In this document: in pieces, positions 1-7,602 of the stretch | How the letters are laid out: every line of letters starts with the position of its first letter | Position numbering within the stretch: the first letter of the stretch is position 1 | From: Bradyrhizobium sp. cir1 | GTDB taxonomy: Bacteria; Pseudomonadota; Alphaproteobacteria; Rhizobiales; Xanthobacteraceae | Reading direction: 5' to 3' | Length of the DNA stretch: 64,000 bases | Assembly (NCBI RefSeq): GCF_014198245.1 | Contig: NZ_JACIHE010000009.1 | Coordinates: 186,001-250,000, forward strand | Translations under genes and position numbers: made by a program | The notes under the pieces: generated by a model | Told to the model about the DNA's origin: nothing | The model's database searches: none | What the model saw: only the letters and a program-made list of their open reading frames with translations

Positions 1-1211
1 GAGGGTTTTTGGCCTGCGCCATGCTCACGGCCATGACTTCGGCTGCCATGACCATTGTTGCGCGCGCGCAAGTTTCCGATGACGCGGTGCGGATCGGCGT
101 GCTGACGGATCTGTCGAGCTGGGGCCGCGACAACAGCGGGCCGGGCTCGGTCGAGGCGGCCAGGATGGCGGTGGAGGAGTTCGGGCCGACGGTGCTCGGC
201 AAGCCGATCGAGATCATCAGCGCCGATCACCAGATGAAGACCGATGTCGGCGTGCAGATCGTGCGCGGCTGGTTCGACAACGGCAAGGTCGACGCCGTCG
301 TCGACATCCCCAATTCCGGCATCGCCATCGCCGTGCACAACATGGTGCGCGAGCGCAATAAGATCGCCCTGCTCTCGGGCCCCGGCGCTAGCTCGCTGAC
401 CGACGAGCTGTGCAGCCCGAACACCGTGCATTTCACCTACGACACCTATGCGCTGTCGAAGGTCACGGCCTCCGCCGTGATCAAGGAAGGCGGCAAGTCC
501 TGGTACTTCATCACTGCCGACTACGCCTTCGGCCAGCAGCTCGAGAGGGATGCGACGCGTTTCATCAACGAGATGGGCGGCAAGGTGCTCGGCGGCGTGA
601 AACACCCGACCAACACCGCCGACTTCTCCTCCTTCGCGCTGCAGGCCCAGAGCTCGAAATCCGACGTGGTCGCCTTCGCCAATGCCGGCCAGGACACCGA
701 CAACGCCATCAAGCAGTCCGGCGAGTTCGGCCTCGTCCAGGGCGGCCAGAAGCTGGTCGGCCTGTTGATGTTCGACACCGACGTGCACGCGATCGGCCTG
801 AAGGCCGCGCAGGGCACCTACATGACCACGGCCTCCTACTGGAACATGGACGAGGCGACGCGGGCCTGGTCGAAAAAATTCTACGAGCGCACCAAGGTGA
901 TGCCGACCATGATCCAGACCGGCGTCTACGGCTCGGTGCTGCACTATTTGAAGGCGATCAAGGCCGCAGGCACCGACGATCCCGCCAAGGTGATGGCCAA
1001 GATGCGCGAACTGCCGATCGAGGATATCTTCGTCCATGGCGGCAAGTTGCGCGAGGACGGCCGCGTCATTCGCGACATGTATCTCGCCAAGGTGAAGTCG
1101 CCCGAGCAGTCGAAGGAACCGTGGGATTATCTGGATATCGTCAAGACCGTGAAGGGCGAGGACGCCTTCCGCCCGGTCTCCGAATCCAAATGTCCGCTCC
1201 TGAAGAAGTGA
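1..1211 (+). CDS. Branched-chain amino-acid type ABC transporter substrate-binding protein, 5' end cut by the window
   Basis: Periplasmic binding protein of the type I (Leu/Ile/Val-binding, Peripla_BP_6) fold that would deliver a small ligand to an ABC permease. The frame is open to the left edge, so the true start is probably outside the window; a TTG at position 9 is only the first in-window start codon. The visible N-terminus is hydrophobic and ends in an ARAQ-type signal-peptidase site, followed by IGVLTDLSSWGRD, where these proteins begin. A conserved YAFGQQLERD segment lies mid-protein. About 400 residues is normal for the family. The next gene begins 8 bases downstream, so they are probably co-transcribed. 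No permease or ATPase is adjacent inside the window. Ligand unknown. Confidence 0.85.
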   Translation, partial: GFLACAMLTAMTSAAMTIVARAQVSDDAVRIGVLTDLSSWGRDNSGPGSVEAARMAVEEFGPTVLGKPIEIISADHQMKTDVGVQIVRGWFDNGKVDAVVDIPNSGIAIAVHNMVRERNKIALLSGPGASSLTDELCSPNTVHFTYDTYALSKVTASAVIKEGGKSWYFITADYAFGQQLERDATRFINEMGGKVLGGVKHPTNTADFSSFALQAQSSKSDVVAFANAGQDTDNAIKQSGEFGLVQGGQKLVGLLMFDTDVHAIGLKAAQGTYMTTASYWNMDEATRAWSKKFYERTKVMPTMIQTGVYGSVLHYLKAIKAAGTDDPAKVMAKMRELPIEDIFVHGGKLREDGRVIRDMYLAKVKSPEQSKEPWDYLDIVKTVKGEDAFRPVSESKCPLLKK

Positions 1212-1219
1212 GGTGAGCG

Positions 1220-2953
1220 ATGACCGGCAGCGAGCACAACGCAGTTGAGACTTACGAGTGCGACGTGCTCGTGGCCGGATCGGGTTGCTCCGGCATGTCG
1301 GCCGCGATCACCGCACGCTATCGCGGGCTCGACGTGCTGATCGTCGAGAAGGAGCCGCGCTTCGGCGGCACCACCGCCCGCTCCGGCGGCTGGCTGTGGA
1401 TACCCGGAACCTCGCTGGCGAAAGCCTATGGCATCGAGGAGACGCCGGAGCAGGCCCGCACTTACTTGCGGCACGAGGCCGGCAACAATTACGACGCCGC
1501 GCGCGTCGACGCCTTCCTGAACGCCGGACCTGAAGCTGTCGATTTCTTCACCACCAAGACCGCGCTGCGCTTCGACATGCCGCTGGTGTTCCCGGACTAC
1601 CACGCCGAAGCCCCCGGCGGCGCGCAGGGCGGCCGCTCCATGGTGACGCGCCCATTCGACGGCCGCGAGCTTGGCGACCAGATCAAGACGCTCGGCATGC
1701 CGCTGCCCGAGCTCACCGTGTTCGGCATGATGCTCGGAAGCGGCAAGGAGATCATCCATTTCATGCGCGTGACGAAATCGCTGACTTCGGCGGTCTACGT
1801 CGCCAAGCGCCTGTCGCGGCACCTGATGGACGTGCTCCGATACGGCCGCGGCATGACCTTGACCAACGGCAATGCCCTCGCGGGACGCCTCGCGAAGTCC
1901 GCACAGGATTTGAAGATTCCGATGTGGCTGTCCTCGCCGATGCGCGAGCTGACGGTCGAGAGCGGTGCAGTGACCGGCGCCATCGTCTCGCGCGAAGGAC
2001 GCAATGTGCGCGTCCGCGCGCGGCAGGGCGTCGTGCTCGCCTGCGGCGGCTTCCCGCACGATGTCGAACGGCGCAAGAAGATGTTCCCGCACGCACCGAC
2101 CGGCAACGAACATTTCTCGCCGGGTCCCACCGGCAACACCGGCGACGGCCTGCGGCTTGCCGAGAGCGCCGGCGGGCATATCGAGGATCGCCTGCCGAAC
2201 GCGGCGGCCTGGGTCCCGGTGTCGCTGACCACGCGCAAGGATGGATCGAAGGGCGTGATGCCGCACTTCATCGACCGCGCCAAGCCCGGCGTGATCGCGG
2301 TGATGCGCGACGGCAAGCGCTTTGCCAACGAAGGCAATTCCTATCACGACTTCGTCCAGGCCATGATCAAGGCCGCAAAGCCCGGCGAGGAGATCGCTGC
2401 GTATCTCGTCTGCGATCACCGGACGCTGCGCAAATATGGCCTCGGCTGCGTGCCCCCCTTCCCGATGCCGCTGGGTCATCACCTCAATACCGGTTACCTC
2501 ATGCGCGGCGACACGCTGGAGGCGCTCGCCGCAAAGGCCGGCATCGATGCGAAAGCCTTCACAGAGACGGTCAAGCAGTTCAACGCGACCGCGGCGCCAG
2601 GCCAGGACTCCGCTTTCGGCAAGGGCTCGAAGGCCTACAACCGTTATCAGGGTGACGCGCTGCACGGCCCCAACCCCTGTGTCGCGCCGGTCGAGAACGG
2701 CCCGTTCTACGCCATCAAGATGGTGATCGGCGATCTCGGCACTTATGCCGGCATCGTCACCGACGAGAACGCGCGGGCGCTCGACGCCGAGGGCCGGGTA
2801 ATCCCCGGTCTCTATGCCGCCGGCAACGATATGGCGAGCATCATGGGCGGCAATTATCCCGGGGCCGGCATCACGCTTGGGCCGGCGCTGACCTTCGGCT
2901 ACATTGCCGGCCGTCATCTCGCCGACAGCGCCACGAGGCGCGACGCGGCGTAA
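1220..2953 (+). CDS. FAD-dependent oxidoreductase, flavocytochrome c / 3-ketosteroid dehydrogenase-like
   Basis: 577-residue flavoprotein of the fumarate-reductase/KstD-like superfamily. The N-terminus has a dinucleotide-binding motif (VLVAGSGCSGMSAAITA, about residues 15-31), followed by the family's glycine-rich GGTTARSGGWLWIPG segment. The C-terminus has the second FAD-contacting block (IPGLYAAGNDMASIMGGNYPGAGITLGPAL), typical of these enzymes. No haem motif or signal peptide is seen, so it is likely a cytosolic dehydrogenase acting on a ring or enoate substrate. It is preceded by a GAGGTGAGCG ribosome-binding site and sits between a binding-protein gene and an IclR gene, which suggests a small substrate-induced catabolic operon. 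The substrate cannot be deduced. Confidence 0.88.
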   Translation: MTGSEHNAVETYECDVLVAGSGCSGMSAAITARYRGLDVLIVEKEPRFGGTTARSGGWLWIPGTSLAKAYGIEETPEQARTYLRHEAGNNYDAARVDAFLNAGPEAVDFFTTKTALRFDMPLVFPDYHAEAPGGAQGGRSMVTRPFDGRELGDQIKTLGMPLPELTVFGMMLGSGKEIIHFMRVTKSLTSAVYVAKRLSRHLMDVLRYGRGMTLTNGNALAGRLAKSAQDLKIPMWLSSPMRELTVESGAVTGAIVSREGRNVRVRARQGVVLACGGFPHDVERRKKMFPHAPTGNEHFSPGPTGNTGDGLRLAESAGGHIEDRLPNAAAWVPVSLTTRKDGSKGVMPHFIDRAKPGVIAVMRDGKRFANEGNSYHDFVQAMIKAAKPGEEIAAYLVCDHRTLRKYGLGCVPPFPMPLGHHLNTGYLMRGDTLEALAAKAGIDAKAFTETVKQFNATAAPGQDSAFGKGSKAYNRYQGDALHGPNPCVAPVENGPFYAIKMVIGDLGTYAGIVTDENARALDAEGRVIPGLYAAGNDMASIMGGNYPGAGITLGPALTFGYIAGRHLADSATRRDAA

Positions 2954-2971
2954 GCCAACACCTGGAGACGC

Positions 2972-3766
2972 ATGAAGAGAGAAAGCCGCGGCATCCAGTC
3001 GATCGAGGTCGGCGGAGAATTGCTCCGGGCGCTTGCCCGCAGCGGCGAGCCGATGATGCTGCGCGATCTCGCGCGCGAGGCCGGCATGACGCCGGCCAAG
3101 GCGCATCCCTATCTCGCCAGTTTTTCGCGCATCGGGCTGATCGAGCAGGACGAGACCACCGGCCGCTACGAGATCGGCGCTTTGGCGCTGGAGCTGGGGC
3201 TAATCAGCCTGCGCCGCCTCTCCGGCGTGCGCATTGCAGGGCCGAAGATCGCCGCGCTTGCGAGCCAGATCGGACACGCGGTCTCGCTGGCGGTCTGGGG
3301 CACGCATGGTCCGACCGTGGTGCAGCTCGAAGAACCGGGCCAGCCCGTGCATATCGTGATGCGGGCCGGCTCGGTGATGGCGCTACTGGAAACCGCAACG
3401 GGCCGCGCGTTTGCGGCCTTCCTGCCGGAGAAGACGATCAATGCCGCGCTCGAAAGCGGCCTCGACCGCCATGGCGTCGGCTACAATCCGAAGCGGGCCG
3501 TGAAAGGCGCGAAGGTCGCCGACATGCTCGCCGAGGTGCGCAAGCACGGCCTCGCCCGCGCGCTCGGCGATCCCCTGCCCGGCGTCAACGCGTTCTCCGC
3601 GCCGGTGTTCGACCATGCCGGTCATGTCGCGCTGGTCATCACAGCGATGGGGCCCGAGGGAACGTTCGATGCACGTTGGGACAGCCCGATCGCGCATGCG
3701 CTACGCGACTGCGCCGGCGCCATCTCGAAGCGGCTGGGCCACGGGATGACGGTCGCGGCGGAGTGA
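2972..3766 (+). CDS. IclR family transcriptional regulator
   Basis: 264-residue regulator: N-terminal winged helix-turn-helix (residues about 8-70; GIQSIEVGGELLRALARSG is the usual IclR opening) and a C-terminal effector-binding domain (about 85-255) containing GVGYN and the PLPGVNAFSAPVFDHAG block. Such proteins sense small aromatic or carboxylic metabolites and control adjacent catabolic genes. It starts 18 bases after the flavoprotein gene on the same strand, so it is probably the last gene of that unit and may regulate it. Start chosen after a CTGGAGACGC ribosome-binding site. A palindromic repeat follows the stop. Confidence 0.92.
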   Translation: MKRESRGIQSIEVGGELLRALARSGEPMMLRDLAREAGMTPAKAHPYLASFSRIGLIEQDETTGRYEIGALALELGLISLRRLSGVRIAGPKIAALASQIGHAVSLAVWGTHGPTVVQLEEPGQPVHIVMRAGSVMALLETATGRAFAAFLPEKTINAALESGLDRHGVGYNPKRAVKGAKVADMLAEVRKHGLARALGDPLPGVNAFSAPVFDHAGHVALVITAMGPEGTFDARWDSPIAHALRDCAGAISKRLGHGMTVAAE

Positions 3767-3793
3767 AGGGCAAACTGCCCGCTTAACAACAAG

Positions 3794-3932
3794 TGTCATG
3801 CCCCGCCACCGGGTCTCGCCTTCGGCGAGCCCGATGACAGGCTCCGGCGGGGCATCCAGTACGCCGCAGCTTCTCGATTCTAGCCGCGTCGTCTCGACGT
3901 ACTGGATCGCCCGGTCAAGCCGGGCGATGACA
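3794..3932 (+). repeat. Interspersed palindromic intergenic repeat, copy 1 (longer version)
   Basis: A palindromic element between the convergent IclR and SDR genes. The outer arms read TGTCATGCCCCG on the left and CGGGCGATGACA on the right, with inner blocks GGGGCATCCAGTACGCCGC and TACTGGATCGCCCGG. The same blocks recur in the element at 19848-19951; this copy carries about 30 extra bases with their own hairpin (TCTCGCCTTCGGCGAG). Short palindromes of this style are common between genes in Bradyrhizobium-like genomes. It may also act as a transcription terminator for both flanking genes. Confidence 0.75.
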
Positions 3933-3949
3933 GCGGAAAATGTGGTATC

Positions 3950-4729
3950 CTACTTCTCCTTCACCGGCACCGTGTAGTTCAGGATCAGCCGGCCGCCATC
4001 CGGATAGATCGTCTGCCCGGTGATGTAGGACGCATCGTCGCTGGCAAGGAACGCCACGACCGAGGCTACCTCGCTCGGCTCGCCGCCGCGGCCGGCCGGC
4101 GTGCGTGACATCACGGTCTTGCGGGCATCCTCCGAGGTGTAGATCGACGACGCCACCATGTCGGTCAAAATCGTGCCCGGCCCGACCGCGACGACACGAA
4201 TGTTGTGCGGGGCGAGCGCGACGGCCGCGACCGACGTCAGCTGCTTCATGCCGCCCTTCGACATCGCGTAGGTCGCGAGCGCCGGGATCGCCAGCAGCGC
4301 GTTCACCGAGGACATGTTGATGATGACCCCGCCGCCGCCTTGCGCGATCATCTGCTTCGCCGCCGCCTGCACGCCGAAGAACGCGCCTTTCAGATTGATG
4401 CCGATGATTTCGTCGAACTCCTCTTCGGTAATCTCGAGGATGTCCCGGTTGCGGGCGACACCGGCATTGTTGACCATGATGTCGAGCCGGCCGAACTCCT
4501 TCACGGCGGTCGCAACGAGCTGGTCGACGTCCGCGCGCCTCGCGACATTGCCGACGACGGTGCGCAACGCATCCGGCCGTCCCAGCTCGGCGGCAGTCGC
4601 GCCGAGGCCCTTGGCATCAACGTCCGAGATGACGACCTTGACGCCGTCGTCCAAAAACCTCTTCGCGCAGGCCTTGCCGATGCCGCGCGCCGCACCGGTG
4701 ATGGCAGCAACCTTGCCATTGAGCTTCAT
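3950..4729 (-). CDS. SDR family NAD(P)-dependent oxidoreductase
   Basis: 259-residue classical short-chain dehydrogenase. The cofactor motif TGAARGIG is at about residues 11-18, NNAG follows near residue 88, and the catalytic Ser and YxxxK (SSVNALLAIPALATYAMSKGG) lie near 140-160. The C-terminal GQTIYPDGG motif is usual in this family. The frame is open further upstream, but that stretch overlaps the GntR gene. The ATG at 4729 has a GGAGACGCACAC ribosome-binding site and gives the normal family length, so it was chosen. It lies 37 bases after the GntR gene on the same strand, so the two are likely co-transcribed. Substrate unknown. Confidence 0.9.
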   Translation of the reverse strand: MKLNGKVAAITGAARGIGKACAKRFLDDGVKVVISDVDAKGLGATAAELGRPDALRTVVGNVARRADVDQLVATAVKEFGRLDIMVNNAGVARNRDILEITEEEFDEIIGINLKGAFFGVQAAAKQMIAQGGGGVIINMSSVNALLAIPALATYAMSKGGMKQLTSVAAVALAPHNIRVVAVGPGTILTDMVASSIYTSEDARKTVMSRTPAGRGGEPSEVASVVAFLASDDASYITGQTIYPDGGRLILNYTVPVKEK

Positions 4730-4766
4730 GTGTGCGTCTCCCGAAAACAGGACGCCCTGTCGGGCG

Positions 4767-5480
4767 TCAATTCGCCGCCGGCCTTGCCGCGGCCGGCATG
4801 TAGATCTGCGCGTAGCCTTCCTTGATCGCGGCGGTGATGCGATCAAGGCGGCGGTCGATGTGCTTTTCCAGCACTGAGACGCAGGCCTCCTCATTGCGCG
4901 CCTTCAGGCCCTCGACGACGGCACGGTGCTCGGCTTGGGTGTTGGAGCGGTTGATGCGGTCCATGTCGATCCAGCGCACGAAGCGGATGCGGGCATTGAC
5001 GTTGCGCAAGACGCGCAGCATCTCGGCATTGTTCGACATCCCCATCAGCCGCTCGTGGAAGGTCTCGTCCAGCTCGACCAGCTCCACCGAGGACCGCTCG
5101 CCGGGATCGGGGCCGGTGGCTTCGAGGAATTTCAGGAGCGCGTCGATGTCCTCGTCCTTGGCGCGCTTGATGGCGAGGCGGATCGAGGCGACCTCGATCG
5201 ACTTGCGCAGCTCGTAGAGATCGAAGATCTCGTGCGCGTCGAGCTCGCGGCAGAAGAAGCCCTTGCCCGGCGTGAAGCGCAGGAAGCCTTCGGTATTGAG
5301 GCGGTTGAGCGCCTCGCGCAGCGGCGTGCGGCTGACGCCAAGGCGTTTCGCCAACTCGCCCTCGTTGAGCCGTTCGCCCGGCTTGAACTCGTAGCTCACG
5401 GCCATCGCCTTGAGCTGTTCATAGACGCGATCGACGATACTGTCGGAAGCCAGTTCCACGTTGCTCATCATCAGCTGCAT
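4767..5480 (-). CDS. GntR family transcriptional regulator with FCD domain
   Basis: 237-residue regulator: winged helix at about residues 12-78 (LAKRLGVSRTPLREALNRLNTEGFL is the GntR recognition region) and an all-helical FCD ligand domain (about 85-215) with the usual Asp/His metal-coordinating positions (LDETFHERL and AEHRAVVEGL). FCD regulators respond to organic acids or amino acids. It precedes the SDR gene and follows the racemase-DadA-ThDP gene set on the same strand. A 9-bp perfect dyad lies just upstream (5491-5517) and could be its operator. Exact start uncertain: ATGs at 5471 and 5468 are also possible, and no strong ribosome-binding site is visible. Confidence 0.9.
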   Translation of the reverse strand: MQLMMSNVELASDSIVDRVYEQLKAMAVSYEFKPGERLNEGELAKRLGVSRTPLREALNRLNTEGFLRFTPGKGFFCRELDAHEIFDLYELRKSIEVASIRLAIKRAKDEDIDALLKFLEATGPDPGERSSVELVELDETFHERLMGMSNNAEMLRVLRNVNARIRFVRWIDMDRINRSNTQAEHRAVVEGLKARNEEACVSVLEKHIDRRLDRITAAIKEGYAQIYMPAAARPAAN

Positions 5481-5490
5481 TCATGCCCGA

Positions 5491-5517
5491 ACACAGCCCA
5501 ATATAACGGGGCTGTGT
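5491..5517. promoter_or_regulatory. Perfect 9-bp inverted repeat upstream of the GntR gene
   Basis: ACACAGCCC at 5491-5499 and GGGCTGTGT at 5509-5517 are exact reverse complements separated by nine A/T-rich bases. The dyad is 11 bases before the GntR start codon. It could be an autoregulatory operator, or a hairpin ending the upstream racemase operon. No T-run follows on the minus strand, which favours the operator reading. Confidence 0.5.
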
Positions 5518-5579
5518 GGATAATGGCAATGCAAACCGGAGTTTAGCAGAGCTTGTTCAGAGCTTTGCGACAGCCGGAC

Positions 5580-6323
5580 TCAGGCAAAGGCGCGCGGGCG
5601 CAGTCCAGCATGAAACCAAGTGATCATGGAATAGATGTCGTAAACGGGCAAGCCAACCTCGGCCTGCAAGGCCGCCGCATAAGGCGGCATGTTGGTGCAT
5701 TCGAGCACGATGGCGCCGACGTCCGGATTCTTGGCAACGAGCTCCTTGCCGGCCTCGACCACGTCGCGCTCGGCCTGCGCGATGTCCATGTCGTCCTTCT
5801 CGGCCTTGATCAGGACGCGGAAGAACTCCTTGCCGTGCTCGGTGCCGACCAGGGGCGTATCGAGCGGCACGCCGGCGCCTTCGAGATGGGCCGGCGTCAG
5901 GGTCGAGCCCGACACCGTGACGAGGCCGACGCGCTTGCCGGGCGGCAGGGTCGCCTGCACCCAGGGCACCTGCATCAGTGACGAGGTCGCGACGGGAACG
6001 CCGACGGCGGCTGCGATCTCCTTCTGGAACAGCGAGAGGAAACCGCAATTGGTGGTGATGGCTTCGGCCCCGAGCCGCACCAGGTCTTTCGCGGCGTCGA
6101 TGAAGTCGGGCAGCAGGCCGGCCGCGCCCTTCAGCACCACCTTCTCCGGCGAGGCGCCGCTCACCACGCGATAGAGCACGGGGAACGGCCAGGTCGTGCC
6201 GTTGCCCATGTCGCCGGGAATACGCGGAAAGCGCGCCTCCAGCATCAGAATGCCGAGCGGCGCGCCGTAGACGGCCTTGCCGCCACGGGCAATACGAGAA
6301 GGCGAGTTGGCAGGATAGGTCAT
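5580..6323 (-). CDS. Aspartate/glutamate racemase family protein
   Basis: 247-residue member of the Asp/Glu/hydantoin racemase superfamily, cofactor-independent enzymes that use two cysteines. The two expected cysteine loops are visible: TTNCGFLSLFQ at about residue 90 and LECTNMPPYA near residue 210. It has no obvious signal peptide. It lies 10 bases downstream of the DadA-like oxidase gene, so the pair probably handles amino-acid stereoisomers (racemisation, then oxidative deamination of the D form). Hydantoin racemase or maleate isomerase activity cannot be excluded by eye. Confidence 0.85.
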   Translation of the reverse strand: MTYPANSPSRIARGGKAVYGAPLGILMLEARFPRIPGDMGNGTTWPFPVLYRVVSGASPEKVVLKGAAGLLPDFIDAAKDLVRLGAEAITTNCGFLSLFQKEIAAAVGVPVATSSLMQVPWVQATLPPGKRVGLVTVSGSTLTPAHLEGAGVPLDTPLVGTEHGKEFFRVLIKAEKDDMDIAQAERDVVEAGKELVAKNPDVGAIVLECTNMPPYAAALQAEVGLPVYDIYSMITWFHAGLRPRAFA

Positions 6324-6333
6324 GAGTGCGATC

Positions 6334-7599
6334 TCAGAGGAAGCGATTTGGAGAGAACGGCGCGAGCGGAATTTCGGGCTGCTTGCCGCTCAAGAGCTGG
6401 GCGACGAGACGGCCGGTGCGGGCCGAGCCGACCAGGCCGACATGGCCGTGGCCGAAGGCGTAGACGATGTCGCGGGAGGCGCGCGCATGGCCGATACAGG
6501 GAAGTCCATCCGGCATGCTCGGCCGATGGCCGAACCAGGTCTTTATGCGCGAGGCCGGAATGTCCTTCGGCAGTTTCGGGAACATGCCGAGGAGGTGGTT
6601 GCGCAGGATCTCGGCGCGCTTCCAGTTCGGCGCGGCCTCTAAGCCGGCGATCTCGACCGTGCCGGCGGCGCGCAGGCCCTTGTTGGTCCAGTTCACCACC
6701 ATCTTGGCGTCGGAGGCCATCATCGAGCTGCGCGGACCGGACTCCGGGTTCTCGATCATGACGTGATAGCCGCGCTCGGTCTCGAGCGGCAGGGGATCGC
6801 CGACCGATGCGGTGAGCTGCTTCGAGCGGGCACCCGCCGCGACCACGGCAGCATCGCAAGCGATCTCGCCGCTCTCCGTGAGAACGGCCACGAGCTTGTT
6901 GCCGGACAGCTTCAGACCGGTCGCCTTGGCCCGCACTTGCTTGGCGCCACTGGCAATCGCATGTTTGGCGAGCGCAGCAACATAAGCGCCGGGATCGCGG
7001 CAGCGGCCGGCCTCTTCCACCACAACGCCAAAGGTGTAGCGCGGATGCAGGTCCGGCTCGCGCTGGCGCATCTCGTCGGCATCGAGTTCCAGCCACTCGA
7101 CGCCGACCTTCCTGCGCAGGCGCCAGCCGAGATCGTTGTCGAAATTGCCGCGCGACGGGAACACATGCATCACGCCGTTGCGCTCGACGAGTTCCGGCAC
7201 ACCCGCTTCTTCCGCCAGCTTCCGGTGCAGCAGCGGCGCGTCCTTCAATAGGTCGCGCAGCGCGAACGCCGTCTTCTCGACCCGCGCCGCGGTCCAGCCC
7301 GACAGCAGGTACTTGATCAGCCAGGGCAGCGCCTTAGGCAAATACGACCAGCGGATCGCGAGCGGCCCGAGCGGGTCCATCAGATAGCCCGGCACCTTCT
7401 TCCAGACGCCAGGCTCGGCCGGCGGGATCACCGAATGCGACGACAGCCAGCCGGCATTGCCATAGCTCGCCGCCTGTTCGCCGCCGGGCTCGCCCGGATC
7501 GATCAGCGTGACGCGATGACCCTCGCGCAGCGCCTCGATGGCGCTGATCACGCCGACCGCGCCGGCTCCGATAATGGCGACGTGGCGGCCTTCAGGCAT
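6334..7599 (-). CDS. FAD-dependent D-amino-acid dehydrogenase-like oxidoreductase (DadA type)
   Basis: 421-residue DAO-superfamily flavoprotein. The N-terminal Rossmann motif GAGAVG is at residues 11-16, with an acidic residue ending strand two (VTLIDPGEPGG). The C-terminal FAD block is FGHGHVGLVGSARTGRLVAQLL, and a substrate-side segment reads WFGHRPSMPDGLPCIG, as in DadA. It would oxidise a D-amino acid (or similar amine) to an imine and pass electrons to the respiratory chain. It sits 3 bases from the ThDP gene and 10 from the racemase gene. The RidA gene in the same unit fits, because RidA hydrolyses the enamine/imine intermediates such enzymes make. Confidence 0.9.
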   Translation of the reverse strand: MPEGRHVAIIGAGAVGVISAIEALREGHRVTLIDPGEPGGEQAASYGNAGWLSSHSVIPPAEPGVWKKVPGYLMDPLGPLAIRWSYLPKALPWLIKYLLSGWTAARVEKTAFALRDLLKDAPLLHRKLAEEAGVPELVERNGVMHVFPSRGNFDNDLGWRLRRKVGVEWLELDADEMRQREPDLHPRYTFGVVVEEAGRCRDPGAYVAALAKHAIASGAKQVRAKATGLKLSGNKLVAVLTESGEIACDAAVVAAGARSKQLTASVGDPLPLETERGYHVMIENPESGPRSSMMASDAKMVVNWTNKGLRAAGTVEIAGLEAAPNWKRAEILRNHLLGMFPKLPKDIPASRIKTWFGHRPSMPDGLPCIGHARASRDIVYAFGHGHVGLVGSARTGRLVAQLLSGKQPEIPLAPFSPNRFL

Positions 7600-7602
7600 G
7601 GC

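Noticed and set aside
1127..3106. A 659-codon minus-strand frame
   Set aside because: Antisense to the flavoprotein gene with shadow-frame composition; the plus-strand frame has clear FAD motifs.
3794..3932. CRISPR-like array, because of repeated blocks
   Set aside because: Blocks are inverted, not regularly spaced direct repeats, and the same element recurs elsewhere as a palindromic repeat.
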